From assembly GCF_001667315.1 (NCBI RefSeq), contig NZ_LZHT01000085.1, positions 1 to 64,000 on the forward strand: DNA of 64,000 nt. The letters run 5' to 3'. A program made the translations under genes and the position numbers. Below, piece by piece: positions 44,852-52,036 of the stretch (the first letter of the stretch is position 1; every line of letters begins with the position of its first letter). Below the pieces are notes generated by a model. That model was not told where the DNA came from. It worked only from the letters and a program-made list of their open reading frames with translations, and did not search any database. The DNA comes from Mycobacterium sp. 852002-10029_SCH5224772 (GTDB lineage Bacteria > Actinomycetota > Actinomycetes > Mycobacteriales > Mycobacteriaceae).

Positions 44852-46318
44852 ATGAGCTGGTTTTCCGCACCCGAATACGGGGTGGGCAGACTGGTGCTCG
44901 AGCGCGGCGCCGCGGCGGTCTATCTGCTGGCGTTCGTCGCCGCCGCCGCGCAATTCCGCGCGCTCATCGGCGAACACGGGATACTGCCCATTCCGCGGTT
45001 CGTGGCGAGTCAGTCGTTTTGGCGCACGCCGAGCATCTTTCACCTGCGCTATTCCGATCGGCTGTTCGCGGCGCTCGCCTGGTTCGGCGCGGCGCTGTCG
45101 GCGGCCGTCGTCGCCGGGGCGACCGATGCGGTGCCGCTGTGGGCCGCGATGGCGATGTGGCTGACGCTGTGGGTGGTCTATCTCTCGATCGTCAACGTCG
45201 GACAAACCTGGTACTCGTTCGGCTGGGAGTCGCTGCTGCTCGAGACCGGGTTCCTGATGATCTTTATCGGCAACCACGACGTGGCGCCGCCGGTGCTGAC
45301 GTTGTGGATGGTCAGATTGCTGTTGTTCCGAGTCGAATTCGGCGCGGGACTGATCAAGATGCGCGGCGACCCGTGCTGGCGCGACCTGACGTGTTTGTAC
45401 TACCACCATGAGACACAGCCCATGCCCGGGCCGCTGAGCTGGTTCTTCCACCATCTGCCCAAACCGCTGCACCGTGTCGAGGTGGCCGGCAACCATGTCG
45501 CGCAGCTGATCGTGCCGTTCGGATTGTTCGCGCCACAGCCGGTGGCCAGCGTGGCCGCGGCGATCATCGTCGTCACCCAGCTGTGGCTGGTCGCGTCGGG
45601 AAATTTCGCCTGGCTCAACTGGGTGACGATTCTGTTGGCGTGCAGCGCGATCGACGACACGTCGGTCGCGTTGCTGCTGCCCGGCGGCTTTCGCCCGGCG
45701 CACGGCGGCCTGCCGGAGACGCCGCCGTGGTTTGTCGGCCTGGTCGTCGTGGTCACGGCGGCCGTGCTGTTCATGAGCTACTGGCCGATCCGCAACATGC
45801 TGTCCGCGCGTCAGCGAATGAACATGTCTTTCAACTCATTTCACCTCGTGAACACCTACGGGGCGTTCGGTAGCATCGGGCGGATTCGCCGGGAGGTGGT
45901 GATCGAGGGCACCGACGATACCCACCTCACCCACCAGACCGTCTGGCGGGAATACGAATTCAAGGGCAAGCCGGGCGGGGTGCGCCGGCTGCCGCGCCAG
46001 TGGGCCCCCTACCACCTGCGCCTGGACTGGCTGATGTGGTTCGCCGCGATTTCGCCGGGCTACGCGCAGCCCTGGCTGAGACCGTTTCTGCAGCGGCTGC
46101 TACGCAACGACCGGCCGACCCTGCGTCTGTTGCGCCACAACCCCTTCCCGGATTCGCCGCCCCGGTACGTGCGCGCCCAGCTCTATCAGTACCGCTTCAC
46201 CACCCCGGCCGAGCTGCGCCGTGATCGGGCGTGGTGGCATCGCGCACTGGTGGGTGGCTACGTCCCGCCCATGTCACTGACGACGGCGAATCCGCGGTCG
46301 CACGACTACTTTTGGTAG
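44852..46318 (+). CDS. Lipase-maturation-factor-family membrane protein (Rv0235c-like)
   Basis: A 488-residue polytopic membrane protein with about 6-8 helices. LMF1-type features are YSDRLFAALAWFGA, GWESLLLETGFLMIF, LLLFRVEFGAGLIKMRGDPC, followed by WRDLTCLYYHHETQPMPGPL, and a soluble C-terminal region with REYEFKGKPGGVRRLPRQWA and PPYHLRLDWLMWF-like sequence. In eukaryotes LMF1 helps lipases mature; the bacterial role is unknown. The ATG at 44852 is preceded by GAGGAG at 8 nt. It follows aftD by 87 bp. Its end overlaps the convergent formate dehydrogenase gene by 13 bp. Confidence 0.88.
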   Translation: MSWFSAPEYGVGRLVLERGAAAVYLLAFVAAAAQFRALIGEHGILPIPRFVASQSFWRTPSIFHLRYSDRLFAALAWFGAALSAAVVAGATDAVPLWAAMAMWLTLWVVYLSIVNVGQTWYSFGWESLLLETGFLMIFIGNHDVAPPVLTLWMVRLLLFRVEFGAGLIKMRGDPCWRDLTCLYYHHETQPMPGPLSWFFHHLPKPLHRVEVAGNHVAQLIVPFGLFAPQPVASVAAAIIVVTQLWLVASGNFAWLNWVTILLACSAIDDTSVALLLPGGFRPAHGGLPETPPWFVGLVVVVTAAVLFMSYWPIRNMLSARQRMNMSFNSFHLVNTYGAFGSIGRIRREVVIEGTDDTHLTHQTVWREYEFKGKPGGVRRLPRQWAPYHLRLDWLMWFAAISPGYAQPWLRPFLQRLLRNDRPTLRLLRHNPFPDSPPRYVRAQLYQYRFTTPAELRRDRAWWHRALVGGYVPPMSLTTANPRSHDYFW

Positions 46319-47460
46319 GAGAGCGCCCCGGTGCCGGCGAGCTTTCCGCCCTCGACGATCAGATACTCCGGGCGAAGGGGCTTGCCGGCGAACCAGCCTT
46401 CCAGGATCTCCCGGGTGCCGGCGGCGTAGCGCGCCTGCGCGGACAGCGTGGTGCCCGAAACATGCGGAGTCATCGCGTTGTTCGGCATCGTCCGCCACGG
46501 GTGCCCGGTTGGTGGTGGCTGCGGATACCACACGTCCCCGGCGTAGCCGCCGAGCTGGCCGGTGCGCAGCGCCTCGGCGATCGCGTCCGGGACGGTCTCC
46601 TCCGCGCGGGCGGTGTTGACGATGTAGGAGCCGCGCCGCATCGTCGAAATCAGCTTCTCGTCGAACATCCCGCGGGTGTCGTCGTACAGCGGCGAGTGGA
46701 TGGACACCACGTCGACCGCCCGCACCAACGATTCCACGGTGGGATGAAACGTCACGTTCAGTTCCCTCTCCACGTCCGGCGCCAGCCGGCGCGTGTCGGT
46801 GTAGTGCAGGTTGACGTCGAACGGCGCCAGCCGGCGCAGCACCGCGCGCCCGATCCGTCCGGCGGCGATCACCCCCACGTCCATGCCCTCGAGGTCGTAG
46901 GCGCGCTCGACGCAATCGGCGATGTTCCAGCCGCCTTCGGAGGCCCACCGGTGCGACGGCACGAAATTGCGTACCAGCGCCAGGATCTGCATCACCGCGT
47001 GCTCGGCGACGCTGATGCTGTTGCTGTACGTCACCTCGGCCACCGTGATCCCGCGCTCTTTCGCCGCATCCAGATCCACGTGGTCCGAGCCGATGCCGGC
47101 GGTCAACGCCAGCTTGAGTTTGGGCGCCTTGGCGATGCGTTCCTTGGTCAGGTAGGCCGGCCAAAACGGTTGCGAGATCACGATTTCGGCGTCGGGCAGC
47201 TCACGTTCGAACTCCGAGTCGGGCCCGTCCTTATCCGACGTCACCACCAACTCGTGCCCGGCGTCTTCGAAAAACTTGCGCAGCCCGAGGGCTCCCGACA
47301 CGCAGCCGAGCAGCTCACCGGGGGTGAAGTCGATCGTCGACGGGGTCGGCACGGTGCTGCCGTCGGGGTACCGGTGGATCGTCGGGATGCTGTCGCGGGC
47401 GTAGGTCGGGGGGTATCCGTCGACGGGGTCGGGATAGAGCACCATCACGCATTTGGCCAT
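46306..47460 (-). CDS. fdh: NAD-dependent formate dehydrogenase
   Basis: A 384-residue D-2-hydroxyacid-dehydrogenase-family enzyme oxidising formate to CO2 with NAD+ in the cytosol. It aligns with the remembered M. vaccae/Pseudomonas FDH: LALTAGIGSDHVDL, YSNSIS with Asn147, the NAD motif AAGRIGRAVLRRL (199-211), Asp222, NTAR with Arg285, and TPHVSGTTLSAQARYAAGTR with His333. Compared with that enzyme, the oxidation-sensitive Cys145, Cys255 and Cys354 are Ser146, Ser256 and Gly355, and the C-terminal tail is about 17 residues shorter. Downstream of a LysR gene in the same direction. Confidence 0.95.
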   Translation of the reverse strand: MAKCVMVLYPDPVDGYPPTYARDSIPTIHRYPDGSTVPTPSTIDFTPGELLGCVSGALGLRKFFEDAGHELVVTSDKDGPDSEFERELPDAEIVISQPFWPAYLTKERIAKAPKLKLALTAGIGSDHVDLDAAKERGITVAEVTYSNSISVAEHAVMQILALVRNFVPSHRWASEGGWNIADCVERAYDLEGMDVGVIAAGRIGRAVLRRLAPFDVNLHYTDTRRLAPDVERELNVTFHPTVESLVRAVDVVSIHSPLYDDTRGMFDEKLISTMRRGSYIVNTARAEETVPDAIAEALRTGQLGGYAGDVWYPQPPPTGHPWRTMPNNAMTPHVSGTTLSAQARYAAGTREILEGWFAGKPLRPEYLIVEGGKLAGTGALSYQK

Positions 47461-47571
47461 TGAATTCTCCTTTGACTGGCGATCAAGCCCAGTCTCACGG
47501 GATGGCCGCGGGGCTGTCCAAGACGAGATTCCGACCGGCTGATAGGCAACGCCGATCAGTGGAGGCGGCGG

Positions 47572-48483
47572 CTAGGGCGGCTCGCTGAGCGTGGCACCGA
47601 TGCGCGCCTCGCGCGCGGTCCGTCGCAACGCCCGGGCCAGCAGGGAGCCCGGCTCCGCCCGGTTGGTGACCAGCGCAATGAGCGCGGTGACCGAGGGCCG
47701 CCGCAGCCGCAGCACGCTGGCCCCGGCGGGAACGCCCAGGGTATGGAGCCACGGTTGCGGCACGATGCTCGCCCACCGGCCGGTGCGCACATGCGCGAAC
47801 AGCGCTGCCACGGAGTCGGTTTCCAGCTGTGGCGTGACCTGCAGGTCGTGGGTGGCCAACGCGTCGTCGATGACCCGGCGCCCACGCATGCCCTGGGTCA
47901 GCAGGCACAGCGGCAGCCGCATGGCGTCCGCCCAGGCGATGGTGTCCGATGCGCCGTCCAGCAGTTCGGCCGCGGCAAGGAGCACGGGCTGCTCGTGGTA
48001 GAGCGGGGTGACCAGCAGGTCAGCCGTGTCCTGTTGGTCCGGATAGAGAATGCCGGCGTCCAATTCGAACTTGCGGACCCTGTCGACGATCCCGGCCGAG
48101 CGCAGATTGACTTCGAGCCGGACCCGCACCAGGGGATGGGCGGCGCAGAACGGATCCGTAAGCAGCGCAACGGTGGTCGAGGCCGCCGGGACCACCCCGA
48201 GCCGCAGCTCGCCGGTCAGCCCGGCCTGCAACGCGGTGACTTCCTGTTTGAGCGCGTCGCGGTCCGCGAGGATGCGCCGGGCCCAGGGCACCAGCCGCTC
48301 GCCCTCGGGGGTGAGGCCTTCGAACCTCTGCCCGCGCCGCACCAGCGGGACGTTGAGTTCGGATTCCAGCTTGCGGATGGCCTCCGACAGCGCGGGCTGA
48401 GACACATAGCAAGCCCGCGCGGCGCGCGCGAAGTGGCGCTCGGAGGCCAGCGCGACGAAATACTCCAGCTGACGAAACAGCAT
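47572..48483 (-). CDS. LysR-family transcriptional regulator
   Basis: A 303-residue LysR-type regulator. The winged HTH (1-60) reads MLFRQLEYFVALASERHFAR, ACYVSQPALSEAIRKLESEL; the effector domain starts at about 90 (GELRLGVVPAASTTVALLTD). It is 111 bp upstream of the formate dehydrogenase gene and transcribed in the same direction, so it may regulate fdh and be its operon partner. A divergent DUF2945 gene starts 138 bp away, another possible target. The inducer is unknown; formate or a C1 compound is a guess from context. Confidence 0.88.
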   Translation of the reverse strand: MLFRQLEYFVALASERHFARAARACYVSQPALSEAIRKLESELNVPLVRRGQRFEGLTPEGERLVPWARRILADRDALKQEVTALQAGLTGELRLGVVPAASTTVALLTDPFCAAHPLVRVRLEVNLRSAGIVDRVRKFELDAGILYPDQQDTADLLVTPLYHEQPVLLAAAELLDGASDTIAWADAMRLPLCLLTQGMRGRRVIDDALATHDLQVTPQLETDSVAALFAHVRTGRWASIVPQPWLHTLGVPAGASVLRLRRPSVTALIALVTNRAEPGSLLARALRRTAREARIGATLSEPP

Positions 48484-48621
48484 GTGCCCATTCGACCACG
48501 TCGCCGGCCGCGGGCCGCCACTCGTCTTGGTGGCGGGCGTTTTCCTCCGGTGCTGCGAGGTATATCAAACCCGAGACGGTTCACCACAGCGCGAGCAGTA
48601 CACCCACGAAGGAGGCGCACG

Positions 48622-48834
48622 ATGTCGAAGCACTTCGAGGTCGGAGACCACGTCAGATGGAATTCAGAAGCCGGTCACGTCAGCGGCGTCATCGTCAAGA
48701 AGCACACCCGTGACACCGAGTACAAAGGCCACAAACGGCATTGCACGAAAGACGATCCGCAATACGAGATCAGAAGCGACAAAACCGACCACATCGCGAT
48801 GCACAAGGGCGACGCGCTGGAGAAGATCGATTAG
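48622..48834 (+). CDS. DUF2945 (HVA1/TUDOR-like) small protein
   Basis: A 70-residue protein: MSKHFEVGDHVRWNSEAGHV, then SGVIVKKHTRDTEYKGHKRH and DDPQYEIRSDKTDHIAMHKG. This is the compact beta-barrel of DUF2945, named after fungal hypervirulence-associated proteins; the molecular role is unknown, with nucleic-acid binding suspected from its SH3/Tudor-like fold. GAAGGAGG precedes the ATG. The DUF488 gene starts 18 bp after its stop, so the two are co-transcribed. Confidence 0.85.
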   Translation: MSKHFEVGDHVRWNSEAGHVSGVIVKKHTRDTEYKGHKRHCTKDDPQYEIRSDKTDHIAMHKGDALEKID

Positions 48835-48852
48835 AACGAGCCTGACACAACC

Positions 48853-49410
48853 ATGAGCGAGCACGGCGAGATCTGGACCATCGGACACTGGACATGCCCG
48901 GTGCCGACCTTCCTGGAACCCCTGGATCACGCCCAGATCAACCTGCTCGTCGACGTGCGCGCCCAGCCCGGCTCGCGGCGCAACCCTCAGTTCGGCAGTG
49001 CGGAGATGTCGCGCTGGCTCAACGACGCCGGCATCGGCTACCTCCACCTTCCCGAACTCGGGGGACGCCGCCGTCAACAAGGCGTCGATCCCGGCATCAA
49101 CGCCGGCTGGCACAACGCGAGCTTCAAGAACTACGCCGACTACACCCTCACCGAGGAATACCAGCGCGGCCTCAAGCGACTGATCGTCCTCGCCCGCTCA
49201 AACCGGGTGGCGATCATGTGCGGCGAGCCCGTGCCCTGGCGGTGCCATCGACAACTGATCGCGAACAGCCTTGTCGCCCAAGGTTGGACGGTATGGCACC
49301 TCATCAGCGGATCCGCCCCACGGCAGCACCGCCTCGGTCAATGGGGCGCCACGCCGGTGGTCGACGAGCGCAACCACGTCACGTACCCGGCGGACGCCGG
49401 CGGTGCCTGA
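48853..49410 (+). CDS. DUF488-family protein
   Basis: A 185-residue protein with family motifs IWTIGHWTCPVPTFLEPL, LLVDVRAQPGSRRNPQF, YLHLPELGGRR (about 60-75) and VAIMCGEPVPWRCHRQLIA with a conserved Cys-x8-CHR pattern near residues 125-135. DUF488 proteins are small cytosolic proteins often near stress or repair genes; the function is not established. It is 18 bp downstream of the DUF2945 gene. It contains the CHR motif usually kept in this family, so it looks intact. Confidence 0.85.
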   Translation: MSEHGEIWTIGHWTCPVPTFLEPLDHAQINLLVDVRAQPGSRRNPQFGSAEMSRWLNDAGIGYLHLPELGGRRRQQGVDPGINAGWHNASFKNYADYTLTEEYQRGLKRLIVLARSNRVAIMCGEPVPWRCHRQLIANSLVAQGWTVWHLISGSAPRQHRLGQWGATPVVDERNHVTYPADAGGA

Positions 49411-49422
49411 AACATGCATTGC

Positions 49423-49480
49423 TTGATGCTGAAGTCGGCCTGTTCTAAGGTATGAGTTATTGTCCGTTAGCGTTGAGGAG
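49423..49480 (+). promoter_or_regulatory. Promoter A with CCGTTAG element and orphan ribosome site
   Basis: TTGATG (49423-49428), 17 nt, TAAGGT (49446-49451), then after 12 nt CCGTTAG (49464-49470), and GAGGAG (49475-49480). The layout and 14 of 19 bases after the -10 match promoter B at 50592. No ATG or GTG follows the GAGGAG at useful distance; the next gene starts at 49528. Confidence 0.55.
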
Positions 49481-49527
49481 CTCTGGTCCCCATCGATCAC
49501 CACCCCGTAAGGATCGAGTGAGCGGTC

Positions 49528-49755
49528 GTGACATGGGACGATGCAGATGAGCTGGCGTTAATGTGGCACATCGTCGATGAACGGTCCGCAGACCTGCCGC
49601 ACGCCGACCGCTGCGCGGTGCGCAACGTCATCGCTACCAGCGTCTTGCAGGGCCGGTTCCCCAACCCCGAGGAGATCGGGCACCTGGTCGCCTTCGCGGC
49701 CGGGCGGATCAGCATGGGTGAATACTTCGTCCTCGTCAACCCGGACCGCGGCTGA
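49528..49755 (+). CDS. Small acidic protein of unknown function
   Basis: A 75-residue ORF from a GTG: MTWDDADELALMWHIVDERS, a Cys in DRCAVRNVIATSVLQGRFPN and an end GEYFVLVNPDRG. It is predicted mostly helical and soluble. The ribosome site is weak (AAGGA about 15 nt upstream), so the start is uncertain; a strong GAGGAG lies 48 bp upstream without a start codon. It is preceded by promoter A and lies convergent to the SufR-like regulator. I do not recognise a family; a regulator-linked accessory protein is an inference from context. Confidence 0.55.
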   Translation: MTWDDADELALMWHIVDERSADLPHADRCAVRNVIATSVLQGRFPNPEEIGHLVAFAAGRISMGEYFVLVNPDRG

Positions 49756-49857
49756 ACCACGTCGCTACTTGTGCCGCGAGAACCCGCCTGACCCACAAGG
49801 TTTGGCGCATCACGAGGTGGTAAAGCCGCCGACCAGCAACTGCGCTGTCCCCGAACG

Positions 49858-50562
49858 CTATTCAGCGCTTGGTGTGACAACTACACAACACTGCCCCGGA
49901 GCCGGCTGTAGCCGGGCATGGAGGCAGTGCGGAGTCACCGCATCGACCATTCCGTTGATCAGCGCATGGTTCATGCCGCAGGCCAATTCGGTCTGTTCCT
50001 GAGCCAGCGCATGGAAGGGACAGTTGACCAGATACAGCGCGTCGTCGGCGTGACGCGGTTCATATCCGTAGTCCCGCAACAACCGTGCTACCAACTTGAG
50101 CGCTGCGCGCGCGTCGGACAGCGGCCGCCGGCCAGCGCTGAGCGCGGCAGCCGTGATGCTCCGGCCGTAGTCACGGGCGATGCGGTGCAACACCTTTACT
50201 ACGGGCACACCGCTTTGCTGGGACTCGACGATGGCTTGTCCCATCAGCCGCCCGGCCAACTCATATTGGCGTTGCGGCAAACTGACCGCGATGTCACGAC
50301 GGACTCGCCGATACAGTTTCGAGGTGCGGCCCGCTCCCGGACCTGACCGCCCCGTCAACCGGGCGTAGTCACATTCCAGTAGGCCCTCGGCCGTCAGCCG
50401 ATCTAGATGAAACTTCGCCTGATGCCGGGCAATTCCCACCACTTCGGCTGCCTGGTCACGGCTCACCGGCCCGGGTTGTGAACACACAAACCGGTACAGC
50501 TCGTAGCGCACCGGGTCGGCGAGGGCACCGATCCCGGAGGCGTCGCGTCGCAGTTGGTCCAT
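49858..50562 (-). CDS. Cysteine-rich winged-helix regulator (SufR/ArsR-like)
   Basis: A 234-residue regulator. The N-terminal HTH (about 10-65) reads LADPVRYELYRFVCSQPGPV, AEVVGIARHQAKFHLDRLTA. The C-terminal part carries Cys181 (NCPFHALA), Cys195 (LACGMNHAL), Cys213 and Cys225-Cys226, a spacing close to the Fe-S-binding cysteines of SufR repressors. It may sense iron-sulfur, metal or redox state. I use the ATG at 50562; the reading frame is open a further 45 bp. Look-alike promoters lie on both sides (49.42 and 50.59 kb), and promoter B overlaps its own promoter, so it plausibly controls both neighbours. Confidence 0.8.
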   Translation of the reverse strand: MDQLRRDASGIGALADPVRYELYRFVCSQPGPVSRDQAAEVVGIARHQAKFHLDRLTAEGLLECDYARLTGRSGPGAGRTSKLYRRVRRDIAVSLPQRQYELAGRLMGQAIVESQQSGVPVVKVLHRIARDYGRSITAAALSAGRRPLSDARAALKLVARLLRDYGYEPRHADDALYLVNCPFHALAQEQTELACGMNHALINGMVDAVTPHCLHARLQPAPGQCCVVVTPSAE

Positions 50563-50591
50563 CGCGCCTAACTTCTCGATCAAAATGAGCC

Positions 50592-50648
50592 TTGACGTTA
50601 CAGCCAATTATTTCTAAAATGTAATTAATTATCCGTTAGTTGCAGGAG
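50592..50648 (+). promoter_or_regulatory. AT-rich promoter B with CCGTTAG element
   Basis: TTGACG (50592-50597), 17 nt, TAAAAT (50615-50620) is a strong SigA-type promoter. A perfect palindrome TAATTAATTA (50622-50631) and CCGTTAG (50633-50639) follow the -10, then GGAG (50645-50648) before the ATG at 50654. The stretch 50600-50632 is strikingly AT-rich for this genome. Confidence 0.65.
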
Positions 50649-50653
50649 CAGTC

Positions 50654-50764
50654 ATGGTCATCCCCCAAGCCGCCGCCCTCATTGAACGGATTGAAGATCA
50701 GGCTACCCGCGCGCATTGTCGACCGCGACGCGATCGCGCCGGAGTAAAGCCGCTAGTGCCGTGA
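50654..50764 (+). CDS. 36-codon leader-type small ORF
   Basis: A 36-residue ORF starting MVIPQAAALIERIEDQ and ending in a basic stretch with CRPRRDR and KPLVP. AGGAG lies 5-6 nt before the ATG, and it directly follows promoter B. Its stop overlaps the GTG of the following membrane-protein gene (GTGA, 50761-50764), the usual sign of translational coupling. It may be a genuine micro-protein (an N-terminal helix with a basic tail) or a leader peptide. The basic tail is encoded by mixed codons without long runs, so classical attenuation is not evident. Confidence 0.5.
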   Translation: MVIPQAAALIERIEDQATRAHCRPRRDRAGVKPLVP

Positions 50765-51171
50765 CGCACTTTCTGCTACGCACCGCCGCGCGGTCGGCAA
50801 CGTGGACAATCGGACTGGTGCTGGCGGCGAGGATCGTTCCCCATGTTGCATTGTCGGCGTCGGGCCTCATCGTCGCCGTGCTGCTTTTCTCGACAGCGCA
50901 GACCACCCTCTCAGTGAAGTTCCTGAAGTTGCCGTACGGATATGCGTCGCTGCTTCTGGGATGCAGCGGTCTGACCCTGACCCTTGTCGCTATCAGCTTT
51001 GCGTCGGTGTCGACGCACGGACTCAGCATCCATGGGGCCGCATCATGGCTCGCCACCACGGTCATGGTTTGGCTCGTGACGACAATCGGCGCGATTCTGC
51101 TGTTCGACGTCTACGTTCCCCGATATCAAGCACCAGTGCGGGTCATCCACCGTTACGAGGGAATTCACTGA
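50761..51171 (+). CDS. Four-helix membrane protein (holin-IV-like)
   Basis: A 136-residue protein starting MTHFLLRTAARSATWTIGLV. Four hydrophobic segments are visible: about 12-25, 28-48 (ALSASGLIVAVLLFSTAQTT), 60-82 (YASLLLGCSGLTLTLVAISF) and 97-118 (ATTVMVWLVTTIGAILLFDV), with a basic C-terminal tail PRYQAPVRVIHRYEG. The plan resembles the phage-holin-4/YvlD-like superfamily of small bacterial membrane proteins. The GTG at 50761 overlaps the leader ORF stop. It is probably part of the operon from promoter B. The function is unknown. Confidence 0.65.
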   Translation: MTHFLLRTAARSATWTIGLVLAARIVPHVALSASGLIVAVLLFSTAQTTLSVKFLKLPYGYASLLLGCSGLTLTLVAISFASVSTHGLSIHGAASWLATTVMVWLVTTIGAILLFDVYVPRYQAPVRVIHRYEGIH

Positions 51172-51180
51172 AAGGGAGCC

Positions 51181-51456
51181 ATGGGCGACACACATCATGA
51201 CCCGACGGATCGGCACCGCACCACACAACCCCGCGCCGGCCTCACGATGAAAGACAACTTCTTTTGGCCCGGGTTCATCCTGCTGGGAGTCGCATTAGCC
51301 GGCATCATCGCCACCGTCGCCGTCGCCGCCTACCAGCATTACGAATGGCTCACCACGATGGCGGTCATCGCGCTGCTCGCCGTCGTCGCCGCGTCGCTAT
51401 GGTTCGTCGTGGAACTTCGCAGGGTCGCCCTCTTGGAGGGTCAACAAAACTGTTAG
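51181..51456 (+). CDS. Small two-helix membrane protein
   Basis: A 91-residue protein with a His/Asp-rich soluble N-terminus (MGDTHHDPTDRHRTTQPRAG), then two helices: WPGFILLGVALAGIIATVAV and TTMAVIALLAVVAASLWFVV, ending ELRRVALLEGQQNC. GAAAGGGAG is 2-10 nt before the ATG, and it starts 9 bp after the preceding membrane gene, so they form one operon. It has no recognisable domain. Confidence 0.65.
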   Translation: MGDTHHDPTDRHRTTQPRAGLTMKDNFFWPGFILLGVALAGIIATVAVAAYQHYEWLTTMAVIALLAVVAASLWFVVELRRVALLEGQQNC

Positions 51457-51489
51457 CGGGGACGCCCCCCTCCCCCCGATCCTGTTGGG

Positions 51490-51975
51490 CTATTTGGCAT
51501 TTCGGATCACCAGACGGGGCCGTAGCCGCGACGCGGTGACGTCGACCCCGGCAGCGAGGTCGTCGATCAGCGCATCGGCAAAGCCCACCAGCCCGGCGGT
51601 GTCGATGCCGTGCGGAGCCGGCCGATCCCCCTGGGCAAGGTGGGCCGAGGCCCGACGAAGCAGTGTGGCTGCACCCTTGAGGTTGCCCCGCTGGGCGTGC
51701 GTGATCCCCACCGCGAGCTGCGTCAGGGCCTGCCACAGTGCCTGCTCGTCGGCCGGGCCGTTCTTCCAGGCCGCCTCGAGCACCTCGTGAGCGTTGAACG
51801 CGAGGCCCCGATCCAGCAGATCCTGGGCATAGGCGAGGGTCTCGGCCGGCGCCAGCACCAGGTCGTCCGGAACGCGCGCCACGCCCGCGCTGCCCGGCGG
51901 AAGGGGCCGGCCCAGATCGTCGCGCGGTCGGGCGCTTCGTGGCCGACCCGATTCGTCGCGATCCCGCTCGGTCAT
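51490..51975 (-). CDS. DUF309-family protein
   Basis: A 161-residue protein. Its disordered Arg/Asp-rich N-terminus leads into the DUF309 helical core (about 45-150) with the hallmark NAHEVLEAAWKNGP, QALTQLAVGITHAQRGNLKG and ASAHLAQGDRP. DUF309 is related to tetratricopeptide-like helical bundles; the function is unknown. The start is either ATG 51975 (used, MTERDRDESG) or ATG 51993; neither has a good ribosome site. It faces the small membrane gene convergently and follows the acetolactate-synthase-like gene in the same direction, 43 bp downstream. Confidence 0.8.
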   Translation of the reverse strand: MTERDRDESGRPRSARPRDDLGRPLPPGSAGVARVPDDLVLAPAETLAYAQDLLDRGLAFNAHEVLEAAWKNGPADEQALWQALTQLAVGITHAQRGNLKGAATLLRRASAHLAQGDRPAPHGIDTAGLVGFADALIDDLAAGVDVTASRLRPRLVIRNAK

Positions 51976-52036
51976 CTTTCCATCATGACGCATGTGGAAC
52001 CCTACGCATCACATAGTTGGGCAAGAGGTTTGAGAG

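Noticed and set aside
49528..50562. Toxin-antitoxin pair (75-aa protein plus regulator)
   Set aside because: The genes are convergent, not an operon; the larger protein is a typical cysteine-rich wHTH regulator, and the small one shows no toxin or antitoxin motif.
50598..50640. AT-rich stretch as an attachment site or replication origin
   Set aside because: It contains a good -35/-10 pair and an RBS-bearing ORF, which explain it as a promoter; no DnaA-box cluster is seen.
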